Assembly (NCBI RefSeq): GCF_964204645.1
Contig: NC_134035.1
Span: forward strand, 9,426,501 to 9,486,500
DNA length: 60,000 nt
Direction of reading: 5' to 3'
From: Tubulanus polymorphus
Lineage: Eukaryota > Nemertea > Palaeonemertea > Tubulaniformes > Tubulanidae
Positions within the stretch are counted from its first letter, which is position 1; every line of letters begins with the position of its first letter. Below are positions 22,457 to 32,690 of the stretch, piece after piece. A model generated the notes under the pieces. The model searched no databases. It had not been told where the DNA came from and saw only the letters and a list, made by a program, of their open reading frames with translations. The translations under genes were made by a program, and so were the position numbers.

Positions 22457-22502
22457 TCACGAGGATGTTAAGCTTAAAAGTTTAAATTGTTGTCCTCGTG
22501 AA
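22457..22502. repeat. Hairpin next to the 42-bp tandem
   Basis: CACGAGGATGTTAAGCTT and the downstream TTGTTGTCCTCGTG form an imperfect stem. Confidence 0.5.
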
Positions 22503-22535
22503 GTGGCCAATAGCAATTAAACCAATTTCAATCTT

Positions 22536-22690
22536 TCGTGAAGTTGGATCCTGTCGTGGTATTTGAGTTTAACTATATCGTGAAGTTGGATCCTGTCGTG
22601 GTATTTGAGTGTAACTCTTTCGTGAAGCTGGATCCTGTCGTGGTATTTGAGTTTAACTATATCGTGAAGCTGGATCCTGTCGTGGTATTT
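22536..22690. repeat. 42-bp tandem repeat, ~3.7 copies
   Basis: Units begin at 22536, 22578, 22620 and 22662 with TCGTGAAGTTGGATCCTGTC followed by GTGGTATTTGAGTTTAACTA and TA. Because 42 is divisible by three, one plus frame reads a 14-residue repeat, VKLDPVVVFEFNYI. The surrounding 74-codon frame has no sign of being a gene. Confidence 0.9.
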
Positions 22691-23423
22691 CAATCAGCGT
22701 TCGTTTATAGACATTTAATGAATTCATCATCACGTGGAGTCGTTGTTTACGTAGCATTTTAATTTCATTTCATAATTCACCGTTTTAGGCGCCTTTCCAA
22801 AAAAACCTATTTCCGCAGCGTGTTCGAATCCAATTCAGTTTTATCAACACTGTCAGGCTCTTAAAGCTTAGTGTCTATAGCTTTCCAGCTTAGTGTCTAT
22901 ATGGTTTTCCACCCGACTCTGGCGAATCTTAAACAGCGTTCAATTACACGCGGCCTTGTCGTCAGCCGGTAAAAACATTTCGACTTTGATCCGATTAAAC
23001 CGACGTTCAATTTTCACGACTTAACTGACGACCGATCTGATCCCGCGCTATTAAACCTCCCCGGGGCCAGAATCGATGCTTGTACCTCTTTCAATTTCAG
23101 TCGACAAGTCTAAAAATTGCCTTCGAGGAGCGAACGAAGGAACACGATTTCCTACGTGCCAGTCTACTCGTTCAGATCTGTAGTCGAGTAATGCTATTAA
23201 TCCGGTAGCTTTGGAATCGGTTCCAATTTCCGTTTCGACATCACCAAAGGTTCTCTGCACTGAAACGGCTGCGCGAATATACGTCGTTTTCTATCTCGCT
23301 GACATTGCAATCACTCATATTATTTCTACGATTGTGCGCAAGCTTATTTTTACCGCCTGCTGGTTTTAGCTGCTCATATTTCGTTCAACCGCATGCGCAG
23401 AATAGAACGGATCGAATGATAGT
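22691..23423. other. Unassigned stretch
   Basis: TTAGTGTCTATA occurs twice near 22868-22900. Frames at 23051-23260 (minus) and 23305-23508 (plus) are unsupported, and the latter runs into the minisatellite. Confidence 0.4.
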
Positions 23424-24107
23424 CTCCACGCATTACGAGACACTGTCATCCCTTCCATTTGGAGACACACACCATCGGTCCAGACTTAGATTGGGTCCCA
23501 CGCTTTAGGAGACACCACCCAGACTGGGAAGGTGGTGTCCTCGCATTAGGAAGCACCGTCCAGACTAGGAACTTTGTCTCCACGCATTAGAAGACAGACT
23601 GTGAAAGTGTTGTCCTCGTATTAGAAGACAACGTCCAGACTGGGAAAGTGGTATCCACGCATTATGAGACACCATCCAGACTGGGAACTTTGTCTCCACG
23701 CATTAGAAAACACCGTCCAGACTGGGAACTTTGTCTCCACGTATTAGCAGACACCGCCCAGACTGGGAACTTTGTCTCCACGCATTAGAAGACACCGCCC
23801 AGACTGGGAACTTTGTCTCCATCACGCATTAGAAAACACCGTCCAGACTGGGAACTTTGTTTCCACGTATTAGCAGACACCGCCCAGACTGGGAACTTTG
23901 TCTCCACGCATTAGAAAACACCGTCCAGACTGGGAACTTTGTCTCCACGCATTAGCAGACACCGTCCAGACTGGGAACTTTGTCTCCACACATTAGAAGA
24001 CACCGTCCAGACTGGGAACTTTGTCTCCACGCATTAGAAGACACCGTCCAGACTGGGAAAGTTGTCTCCACGCATTAGGAGATACCGTCCAAACTGGGAA
24101 AGTGGTC
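23424..24107. repeat. 41-bp minisatellite, about 16 copies
   Basis: The unit is CGTCCAGACTGGGAACTTTG then TCTCCACGCATTAGAAGACA and C. The central copies are nearly identical. The first four or five (to about 23690) and the last two are more diverged, with GGAAAGTGGT in place of GGAACTTTGT. One copy near 23818 has a 3-base insertion. Edges older than the centre is the usual pattern of unequal exchange. Confidence 0.95.
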
Positions 24108-25771
24108 ACCTGCAATCGGTTTCACCATTGTAATCTTCATAAGCAAATCTATATGATTCGTAGTAAAGATCCTACAAAATACATGGCGTAGTTTTAAAAT
24201 CGACAGTGCAATCTCATTAATCGTTTCGCGTTGTATCCTTATATCGACGGCGACGAAGACGACGCTCAAAGAAAGAAAACTTCGCTGGAAGCTGAAATCT
24301 TTTCGAGTCGCGAGTTCAAATCGCTGCACAGCTTCGGGGCGTGCGTTCATTATCGCGTCCGATCAGTTGCGGAATACCAAAGAGAGAACTGTCGACAGAA
24401 ATGTTTAATTACCGATACTGCATAAAACGGGAGCGGAGAAAATCGCCAGCGGCAAAACATTCATCTATAGCTAAGTCTCTTTCTCTCTTCAGAAGCTCGG
24501 TAATATTCTACGAGTCCCGATACTGCGCCGGCAAAGACTTGATCCGGTGAACTCAATCCGACATCAAACCGTACAAGCAGCAATCTTTCTCTTTAGACAG
24601 GACGTGTTCGTAATCTAAATTGGATACAAATACCTTCTCTCGTAGTTTCAACTGTAATTGGATAATTGGTTCGCAAAGGACAAGATGGTATAACGGTGTT
24701 TGTGAGCGCGAACGGAGAACGACGTAGAACTTGATTAATCCGTTTGCGAGTAACTTTCTATTCTGAGATATCTCTGACAAGAGTAACGTCTCCTGAGCAT
24801 TCTCGGTCAATGTTCAGCCTTCGTTCTGTCAAAAGGGTGAACGTAATTGCTTGATTAAAAATTTGCCTAACTCAGACATAAACAACTTTTGACAAACTCG
24901 GAAAAAAATGAAATCTTCTGACTGAACTAACATGTTTTTCAATTCTTTACTCGGACTCTCGCTGAAGGAACTCGGACCATTTTTGTCTTTTCCAGTACAT
25001 GTCTGAGTTTGGCGAGGTTCACTCCATCTAGTTATCGTCTCAGCGAAGATATCCCGAACATGGGTAAGGGCAACAAAGCCGCATAAGTCAGCGTATTATA
25101 AGAGATCGAGTTAGACTCTACCGCTGCAACGTGTGTAAATATGCTCTGATGTAATGTTTCGATAATTAATCACCTCGTTATAACGGCTGATTGCGTCTGA
25201 GTTGTCGAACATTACATCCAAATCTTGATCTACGACGCAGACAACGCTGTGCGCGAAATTCGTGGCCGATTTCGTTATAATTCTCAGCTTGAGGTGATAC
25301 GTTATGGGGAAACATACTTCGTAGGAATGCCGCGGTGTTCGTCCCGTAAATTACGATATCATCAGATATTATTGATACTTTATGGCGACCATCTCTGATT
25401 TTATTAGGATTAAACGTTGTCGCTATACACAGCCGCAGTTAACGCTAAGATCTTTTAGTCGTGATGTATTCGTATGATATTTCCACGACGCATAAAACTT
25501 CAGGAATAAAGGGATTAACTGAAGCTCTCGCATTTCTTCCCCGTTAACCTTGTATCCGATGGCGTTGCTGAATAATAAATAGATAGATAACGGAATAGAT
25601 TCAAAAATCCTAATCTTTCAAGGGAATTTGTTACCTGGTCTTCGTAAAACAGACGATTCGCCAGTTATGAAATTGACTCGTGCATTTTGAAGAGTGAAAC
25701 GCCAGCACAGAAATTTATGAAGTTTTATTATGGAGTTTTCTGTTTTGTTATGGAAGCGTCCTATAGGGACA
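24108..25771. other. Unassigned stretch
   Basis: Frames of 64-91 codons at 24075-24810 overlap on both strands. There is no splice support and no repeats were recognised. Confidence 0.4.
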
Positions 25772-25918
25772 TGAGATAAAAAGATGTTTTCGGAATTAAT
25801 TCTGACAAATTATATCATGAAAAAATATTTCGATTTCGATTAAATTAAAAAGTTTGTCGATTTTATTCCGAGATAATTTTGTCAGAATTGATTCCGTAAA
25901 TAATTTTTTATCTTCCGT
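25772..25918. mobile_element. AT-rich fold-back MITE with ~45-bp arms
   Basis: GAGATAAAAAGATGTTTTCG, GAATTAATTCTGACAAATTA faces the complement of ATAATTTTGTCAGAATTGAT, TCCGTAAATAATTTTTTATC, with about 50 AT-rich bases between. No clear target duplication. Confidence 0.7.
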
Positions 25919-26249
25919 AGCTTTAAGTATGTCTTGTTCGACAAAAGTATTGATCATCCCAAGACTTTCACGCATTGGCTGCCATTATAAGCAACCCCGA
26001 TGATTCGCGCCTTCTATCATAGCTTAATAAACATTCGGTAAAATGCGACAAGTCTCGTGAAATGATTCAATATAATACGGCTAAATTTGATTTTCGAAAC
26101 ATGCACATGCTCATCTACACCATCGTTGATCGCGTTGGTGAGTTCTATGGATCTTTATATACAAATTCGTTTTCGCTAACCCTCAACCCGCTGAGCGGGC
26201 ATTATCATCGGGTTCAATGTTTCAGACCAAAAAAGAACCATCGACAAAA

Positions 26250-26340
26250 GAACTCGGTAGCGCCCAGGGTTCGAACCCATGAAGCATTAACCGGACGGGA
26301 CCGTGGCGACCAGCAGCTTTAACCACTCGTCCGTTCGCTA
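26250..26340 (-). mobile_element. tRNA-Ser-like SINE head or tRNA pseudogene
   Basis: On the minus strand GGACGAGTGGTTAAAGCTGC is a good A box of the serine/leucine class, and GGGTTCGAACCC is a perfect B box. Part of the acceptor stem survives: CTAGCGA at the start can pair five bases with GCGCTAC at the end. The T stem is poor. I call it a decayed tRNA-Ser or a SINE derived from one. Confidence 0.55.
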
Positions 26341-28399
26341 GGAAGTCAAAAAATGATTCGATTTTTGTCAGAGTTAGTCAAAAGTTGGTCTTCTCTGAGT
26401 TAGGTACCTCGAAGGGTGGTACAACATAATAGCCTAACCATACCCTTACCCTGATCCTAACCCTTAATCGTGTTCTAGTCGCTGGGGCAGCTTGGATATC
26501 TCTAGACACACCAAAAACCCACTCGGCCACGGTCTCTCCCGTATGTTCAAGTCCTGAGGTTAATTACGCAAAATTTCTACGGTCTCCTGAAATCAATCAC
26601 ATCACGATCACCGCTGAATAGGTGACTGGTAATCACACAGTATTTCAAAGTTCACTGCACTCGGTTTACTCATTATATCAGCTGCAGGTATTTGCGCGCG
26701 CGGTAAAATTACGACGTGTATATCCGCACGACCGATGTCAAAACTTGTAGCATCGCGTCATCATATTCAATATACATCGGCGACTGGTGAATATAAAACC
26801 GATCAGCGTGGATAATTGCGTTTTCGGTCGAGATGTTACGTTGTAAAGCCCGTAGCTAACATAAACTTATCAAAGGCAAATTACGGCGTCGTTCGGCGTC
26901 TGATCGTCGTCTCTCTGTGGATTCAGGCGTTCGAATTAATTCAATAATGATTATACGAAATTTACTTCAAATGATCCGCACCGAATTGCTTCGGGTTTCG
27001 GAACGAGAAGCTTTTACTCGGCAATTAACGTTTAATCTTCGTCGATTTTGTTTTTGCCCGCGTACACCGCGCCGCAGTGCTAGAAACAGTAGCCGATTTC
27101 AAACAAGTGATGCAGACCGAACGGACGCGGCGATAGAAAAATGTCGATTAATCTTCTGGAAATTCGTATTTCATCAGGGTTTTTATATACGGGTCTTCGA
27201 AATAGTCTTGGAAAGTTTTGGAAAATGGAATTTTTCCCCGGCGATGGAATTTTTGCATTTTTCTCTCTACGGCTTAGGAAAAGGTATGGAAAACCAGAAA
27301 TGGTCGCAAAATATTTTTTTCTATCGTCTATTTTGAATTTTAGGCTAATTTGATAACAAACTTTGTGAAAACACGTTGTCGATGGTATTGATGATTGGCA
27401 CGTATTTACTTCGAATAGGCCCGCTCTAGGTTGGCGATGTGGTAAGTTGGGGATATGGAAAATTCTGGTTATGGAAAAGGTACGGAAAATAAAATCGGGC
27501 ATGCTGAAACTTTTCGATTAAGCGTCCGCTATCCGGTGAAATACGCATTTAAATTGAAGATGGCATATTGATAATGATTGTTCACTCAAAAGCACTTACA
27601 TCATAAACTATCTCAGTCCGCACACGGAAAACGATATTTTGCAGCGAATTGAAATTGAAAATCCTATGAAGAAAAGAGGGTTTTAACGATATTGAATAGA
27701 AGTTCCATTAACGAGTACACAATCAGAGAAAGAATACGAATTCAGTGAAAAGGCATGGCTTCAATAGGAAATATGAAAATCTCATTTTGAACTATACGAG
27801 AGTCGTTCATTTTGATCTCGATATGAAATTTCCTCTTTACTAGTTCGGCCATTACGAATACCACGGCATTTCGTAGCGCTACGAAATCGCAACGGAGAAT
27901 TATTTCAAACACGCATCATCCCCGGCGCAGGAGATCTGAAGATCCGTTGTCAAGAGCTGTTGTTTCTACCTGTTTCCTTTGAGAAAATTACCACAAATTG
28001 CTACTTTAAGGACCATCGCACCAGCGCAACCATCGAGGACGACAACGACGGCGGATTGAACGTGACTTTTGTTTCAATATCTCCACTCGCTGATCACTGG
28101 TTATCAGGTTGAAATGAAGAGCTCCGAAAATAGCGAGAAACAGCGCGGCTTCGAACGAGGCGGTGTTTTCTAAGACGCTGGCGCAGATTGACTTTGAATA
28201 TTTAGCGTTTCTATCAATCAACGCATTTACAAACAACGTCCATCGTTTATTCAACTCGTATATGAAAGGACACTCATATTCCTCGTTTTTCCACTTGATA
28301 ACGATTCATAAGTATTTCTTTAAAAACGTGATCGTATCGGATCTATATCCATATATGTACAAAACCTTGTGCAAAATTATTTTTGGTTTTTTGGCCATC
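26341..28399. other. Unassigned stretch
   Basis: Two opposed ~140-codon frames (26917-27336 plus, 27080-27502 minus) share the same bases. GGAAAA-rich strings such as TATGGAAAAGGTA recur between 27210 and 27490 and keep both frames open. A weak B-box-like string lies near 26547. No gene can be supported. Confidence 0.35.
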
Positions 28400-28500
28400 A
28401 TCTGACCACTTTGTAATACAATTGTAAGACAGAATTATCTGTACTGATTTTTTTTTGTGCGTAACATATGAAGCAAAATAAACTTTGAAACTTTGAAACA
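28400..28500 (+). mobile_element. Possible 3' end of a non-LTR retrotransposon
   Basis: AATAAACTTTGAAACTTTGAAACA at 28478-28500 is a short tandem tail (TTTGAAAC) after an AT-rich segment, the way many LINE 3' ends finish. No reverse transcriptase fragment is upstream, so only the tail suggests this. Confidence 0.3.
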
Positions 28501-28975
28501 AGTTACTGGATAAAAGGGTTTCTAGCTATGATGATCACGCGTAAGAAAAAAGCAGGATTCAACTTAATGCGATAAATCCGCACTGAATGATAGAAACTGG
28601 ACAAACTCAGAGAGAAAAAGCATGTAACAAGTTAAATTTCAAGTTCAAATTCTATCCCGTAGTCTGATTATAACGAACATCCGAAATTAACATTAAATGA
28701 CATATCATACAAGGGCGGCCTCCTAAAAAAAAACTAAAAAGGAAAGAAAAAGTTTCTTGAACTGTGTGCACTTGAATCTTGTTTCTTGAATTTGATCAGG
28801 ACTACTCCGATAGAAGCGGGAATCTACTCTTTTCAAAAGGGTAAATACTGCTGTAGCAGGTCCGTAGCGGGGAGAGGTTAAAGGGGTTACCACGAACCAC
28901 CTAAAATCCAAGAATTTTCAGAATAAAATTCTTTAGGCTTGTCCTACATACTCAAGGTTCGTTTGGGCTACTTAC
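28501..28975. other. Unassigned stretch
   Basis: AT-rich, with no splice-bounded frame. It ends at the donor of the next exon candidate. Confidence 0.4.
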
Positions 28976-28995
28976 GAGAAAGACCGGAACTTCAT
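28976..28995 (-). CDS. Candidate first coding exon or 3' part of an internal exon (MKFRSF-)
   Basis: On the minus strand ATG opens MKFRSF and meets the donor TTTCTC/GTAAGTAG, leaving TC (phase 2). The other phases have no ATG before a stop. The same frame is open for about 60 codons upstream, reading HFVGPFERVLEGYGGNGI then ATTTTLAVYGFL, which looks like a soluble stretch followed by a hydrophobic segment. So this could instead be a longer internal exon, perhaps starting after the CCCCAG near 29128, but that acceptor lies at the edge of a MITE. No family is recognised. Confidence 0.3.
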
Positions 28996-29127
28996 TAAGA
29001 AGCCATAAACTGCGAGCGTGGTTGTCGTCGCAATGCCGTTGCCGCCGTAACCTTCAAGCACCCTTTCAAAAGGTCCGACGAAATGGTTCACACATTTTCG
29101 CGAAAACGAACTGCCCACGCTACGGGC

Positions 29128-29203
29128 CTGGGGCCGTATTCGCGAACCAGCCGTAAATCTTACGTGACACGTAACTTACCGGTGCTTCGGAATACGGTCC
29201 CTG
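29128..29203. mobile_element. 76-bp fold-back MITE
   Basis: CTGGGGCCGTATTCGCGAAC with CAGCCGTAAATCTTACGTGA is the inverse of CACGTAACTTACCGGTGCTT with CGGAATACGGTCCCTG. Almost the whole length folds on itself. Ends of this kind (GGGGCCGTATTC) are common in invertebrate genomes, from memory. Confidence 0.8.
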
Positions 29204-29241
29204 TAACCGACAGCTCTATTGTCGATTAAGGAATCATACAT
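29180..29241 (-). CDS. Candidate first coding exon with a MITE-supplied donor
   Basis: On the minus strand ATG opens 20 codons (MYDSLIDNRAVGYRDRIPKH) and meets CACCG/GTAAGTTAC, leaving CG (phase 2), with no ATG frame in the other phases. The donor and the last seven codons or so lie in the MITE at 29128-29203. This is either a recent exonisation or a coincidence created by the palindrome's GTAAGTTACG string. The agreement in phase is the only reason to keep it. Confidence 0.2.
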
Positions 29242-30526
29242 TTTGTGCCTTCAGTAAGCTCTTGATTTATAGGAAGTGTTCGTAACTTTTTACTGCTCCA
29301 GATCGTATCCGATCGATGTTGCGTGTAACCGGCTACTAATCCCCGGGGATTTACTTGTCAATCAAGTGCTATACGTGTCGCTTTTAGATCGGTGGTGAAG
29401 TAGCGCAATTCTAAACTGTTAGATTGAGAAAGAACTGACTATTCCCTAAATATTCATGAGTTGAAAAAGATTTGCCGGTTTTTCCTACTTCGATTTGAAA
29501 TGTCTGAAATGAATTCAGCGCACTCATCCATTAGTAATCGATATTTCTAATTCATTTGATTCGGGCCCGCGTATTGACAGTATAAGTTCGGTTTTCAATC
29601 CCCAATCGAGATGCTACAATGGCCTTGACATTGGCGAACCGAAAACAGTCGTCGTCTGGCAAGGCTGTCAAACCGCGCACCGAATTCCTACGTCATCGTT
29701 GCGGGTATTGTACGCTTCGATAGCGTTAAAAGCGTTCGCCGACAGCTGCAAGAGATTACGTATTAAAGTTTTGTAGTTAAGCCGTTTTACTGACAGAATA
29801 TTGTTTTTCAATATGATTACGCGTCTTCGCGTCTGGAAATTTGCTGGTATAAGTTCTAGACATTGTCTCAGGTAAGGAGGTGGTGGTCGGTGTCTGAGAC
29901 AAGCGATACGAAATCTTAGTACGATCAATTTTAAGTGTGTTGACATTTTAAAAGCTTTTTATATCTTAAGATTTTCGAGGTGTTCAATTTCAGATTTTGG
30001 TATGAACTGTTTAGCCGTTGAAACTAAATTGAATTTATGAAGCGCCTGGTATATTGAAATAGAACGATAGTTCAAACAGCAGTTCGAGGTATTTTTCTTC
30101 TGCGCTGTGAAGCAATTTAGAAGATAAACAATTCGCATCGGTATACACGGAACTGCAATTATGATATCCGGCGGTCGGTATACTGTACTCGAAGCAAAAT
30201 GAGAAATCGCTCGTTCGAACCGTTCATTTAATTTCGCATACACACCCCGAATAGCCCGTACGGTCGGACGAGGAGAATAGATTAAAAGATTTCAAAAACC
30301 TACAATTAATTCGAAAAAAACGAGATTCGGTTACCAAGAATCAAAATCAAAAATTAAAAAATACGATATGCTGATTGTATTTGCTCGAAATTGACCAATG
30401 AACATCGAGAATGAAGCTGAGTATGTTCACTAGCCAGCCAATCAGGAACTGTGTCATTGCCGTGTACCAGAGTGCAAATATCTAACTGTAAATATGAAGA
30501 ATCAGCTACGAATATATTCGCTACCA
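29242..30526. other. Unassigned stretch
   Basis: Minus-strand frames at 29668-29946 and 29959-30243 are unsupported. A plus-strand CTCAG/GTAAGG string at 29871 has an in-frame TAG close by in one phase and no convincing exon. Confidence 0.4.
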
Positions 30527-30736
30527 GTATATTCGTAGCCGGCACTGGTGACAGAACCGAAAGTACGAGACTAGTGCATATTCGTAGCCGGCACTGGTGA
30601 CATAACCGAAAGTTCGAGTATATTCGTAGCCGGCACTGGTAACAGAACCGAAAGTACGAGACTAGTGCATTCGTAGCTGGCACTGGTGACATATCCGAAA
30701 GTACTTGTACATTCGTAGCCGGCACTGGTAACAGAA
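30527..30736. repeat. Minisatellite with 43-49-bp units, ~4.5 copies
   Basis: Units begin ATTCGTAGCCGGCACTGGTG then ACAGAACCGAAAGTACGAGA and CTAGTGCAT. Long (with CTAGTGCAT) and short (ending GAGTA or TGTACA) forms alternate. The tract keeps two minus-strand frames open (30354-30759), whose repeated SPVPATN and CYQCRLRI strings are by-products. Confidence 0.85.
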
Positions 30737-30905
30737 CGTGTTAAATTTGTGCGTAGCATATGTTTTAATGTTGTTACCCTGCACGAACTTTCTTATTTTC
30801 TTACAGATAAGCACGGCATGAGATTTCAAGTGTCACACGACACCGACTATTCGACCCAGATATCGCGTTGACAGATTTGTGCCGAATGTTGCTCGCGAGA
30901 CTTAC

Positions 30906-30967
30906 TGTGAATGACCTGAAAGTGGATTGTCGACGACCCTTTCTGTTGCATCTGCTTTGAAATGCAT
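30906..30967 (-). CDS. Candidate alternative first coding exon (20 codons)
   Basis: On the minus strand ATG opens 20 codons, MHFKADATERVVDNPLSGHS, directly downstream of an in-frame TAA, and meets the strong donor TCACA/GTAAGTCT, leaving CA (phase 2). A phase-1 ATG frame of 15 codons also reaches this donor, so phase is not unique here. The residues are mixed and natural-looking without a known motif. It belongs to the same minus-strand series as the exons at 8554 and 44091. Confidence 0.4.
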
Positions 30968-31352
30968 ATCGAATTAATTAATAATAACGATGTAACTAAA
31001 AAAAGAACCGCCTAAGCCTGTATCGCCTTTCAAAACGGGAAATCTACTCGATATGACGACGGAATTCATATCATCGGTTGTTATCGAGTTTCACGATGCA
31101 GTTTATTTATAGTTCTCGCATGGCTGAAAGAGATCCATTCCCGCTGATGAAAAATCAAAATTCACAATCGCTCACCGGGAGATTTTCACTAAATTGTCAA
31201 TAATATAAATTCAATGAAATTCGCGTCAATACTCGACGAATCTCGGCGCTACAAGTTTTCAATAATTCAGCATTCAAATCTTAATGAAAAACCGTGCGAG
31301 TCCGTGTTGTACCATAATGTACGATCAAATCCTACAGTGTAAAAGAAATGCA
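30968..31352. other. Unassigned stretch
   Basis: AT-rich sequence that would hold the leader and promoter of the 30906 exon. No clear core promoter element. Confidence 0.4.
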
Positions 31353-31497
31353 AGCCCGAAAAGGTTTCTTCTTTGAGCTAGTAGTTAATTTAAACGTTTC
31401 GGCCGTATCCTGATGATCATCGTCAGGAATACTGAAGTTAGGATATAGTCGGAACGTCGAAATAAACAACAGGCTGAAGCAAACCATTCGGACTCCC
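31353..31497. mobile_element. Family A element, diverged copy
   Basis: CCCGAAAAGGTTTCTTCTTT, AGCTAGTAGTTAATTTAAAC, CGTTTCGGCCGTATCCTGAT, then ATAGTCGGAACGTCGAAATA and AACCATTCGGACT keep the two inverted halves but lack the GAGAATCCCACAAT ends. Confidence 0.6.
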
Positions 31498-31623
31498 CAA
31501 TCTTTTACCGATCGTTTATCGTATATCATTTATCAGCATTCAATTACGTAAGAGATTTGTTATTTTCATATCCTCTGCTTTGGCCATATACTGAACAAAT
31601 TTCAATACACGCTCAATTGTAAC

Positions 31624-31669
31624 GTTGAGCATGGACGTATAAACTAGTTTATACGTCCATGTGTTGAGC
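31624..31669. repeat. Perfect 32-bp palindrome flanked by a 7-bp direct repeat
   Basis: CATGGACGTATAAACT at 31630-31645 is followed without a loop by its exact complement to 31661. GTTGAGC precedes (31624-31630) and follows (31663-31669). The layout resembles a tiny insertion with a target duplication. Confidence 0.85.
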
Positions 31670-32579
31670 CAATATCAGCGTTGCGACATTGCTAGGCATT
31701 AACCTGACTCGAGTTTCCTTATGCGGACAGAAAATGGCAAACGCCGTCTGCGCCTTATCTCACCACCGGTTGTACATCTAAACCCTTGTGAAGCGACACG
31801 ACAATCATGACATTTCGCGTGTAATCTAGCGGAGAAATGCGCGTCCAATTCCGCTCTAAAAATGTGTACATCATTTATTTTATCTACTATTTTCCAGCGA
31901 CCCCTTAATTTCCTATTCATTCCAGTAATGTTTAACGACGAGAGATGGACGACCTTTTTTGCTGCGTTTCCATCCATCGTCGCGATGACGAACGAACGAT
32001 CCATAATTCGATCAGAACACCAATTTGTCATACGCCACTGAACGGCGCTGTCTGTTCATGGATTTCTCTCATCCCGTCGAAGTGGTTGCTGATAGTGACG
32101 CTGGAAAAATTGGCGTCCAGAGTTTCGTTACCGCGGCCTTCGAAATGAATTCGTCAGCGCGCTCGTTTACAGAGCAAGATAAAATCGACTCGCCGAACCT
32201 AAAAATTAGCCGCACGAAAAATCAACTCCAACTCTCAAAACTTGAAAGTATACGTATACGAAACGACGATATCGCGAAAGATCCGCAGATCTTCAGTTTA
32301 TAGCGATGTTACTAACTAAACTAGGGGATTTTCATACTGACATACAATACGAAAAGATGTTCAAATATCTTTTAAGTTATAGACAGACAGAATGAGGCAA
32401 TATCTAGTAGCATTTATTTATGTCCGCCCGTTTCTGATAGATCGAAGATATTCGAAGATATATCCCTAATAATAAAGTATTTGAAATACTACCAAATTTC
32501 TATGCATACTGCATCAAACATCGGGCATTTTCAATAATCAAACGCTGCGCATCGGTTGATGAAATGATTTTATTCTTGA
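31670..32579. other. Unassigned stretch with overlapping frames
   Basis: A 110-codon minus frame (31699-32031) and a 92-codon plus frame (32025-32303) abut in a GC-richer patch. The plus frame happens to contain IRNDDIA, discussed under rejected items. No splice sites support either. Confidence 0.35.
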
Positions 32580-32690
32580 GGAGAGAATCCCACAATGATA
32601 ATAAAAAGTCCGAAAAAGAAACTTCGAGATAGTAGTTTATTTCAACGTTTCGACTATATCCTAATAGTCATCTTCAGGAATAATGAGATA
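32580..32690. mobile_element. Family A element, left half
   Basis: GAGAATCCCACAATGATAAT, AAAAAGTCCGAAAAAGAAAC, TAGTTTATTTCAACGTTTCG then ACTATATCCTAATAGTCATC and TTCAGGAATAATG. This is the reverse complement of the right half seen at 7.74 and 20.0 kb. Confidence 0.7.

Noticed and set aside
23440-24107. CRISPR-like array
   Set aside because: The 41-bp units are contiguous with no unique spacers, and the sequence is eukaryotic.
26917-27502. Opposed 139- and 140-codon frames
   Set aside because: Both use the same bases. Repeated GGAAAA strings keep stops away, and no motif is present on either strand.
32025-32303. Plus-strand frame containing IRNDDIA, a string also found in actin-binding CH domains of spectraplakins
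   Set aside because: The match is seven residues only. The neighbouring residues do not fit the domain, there are no splice sites around it, and it lies on the strand opposite to the exon series.
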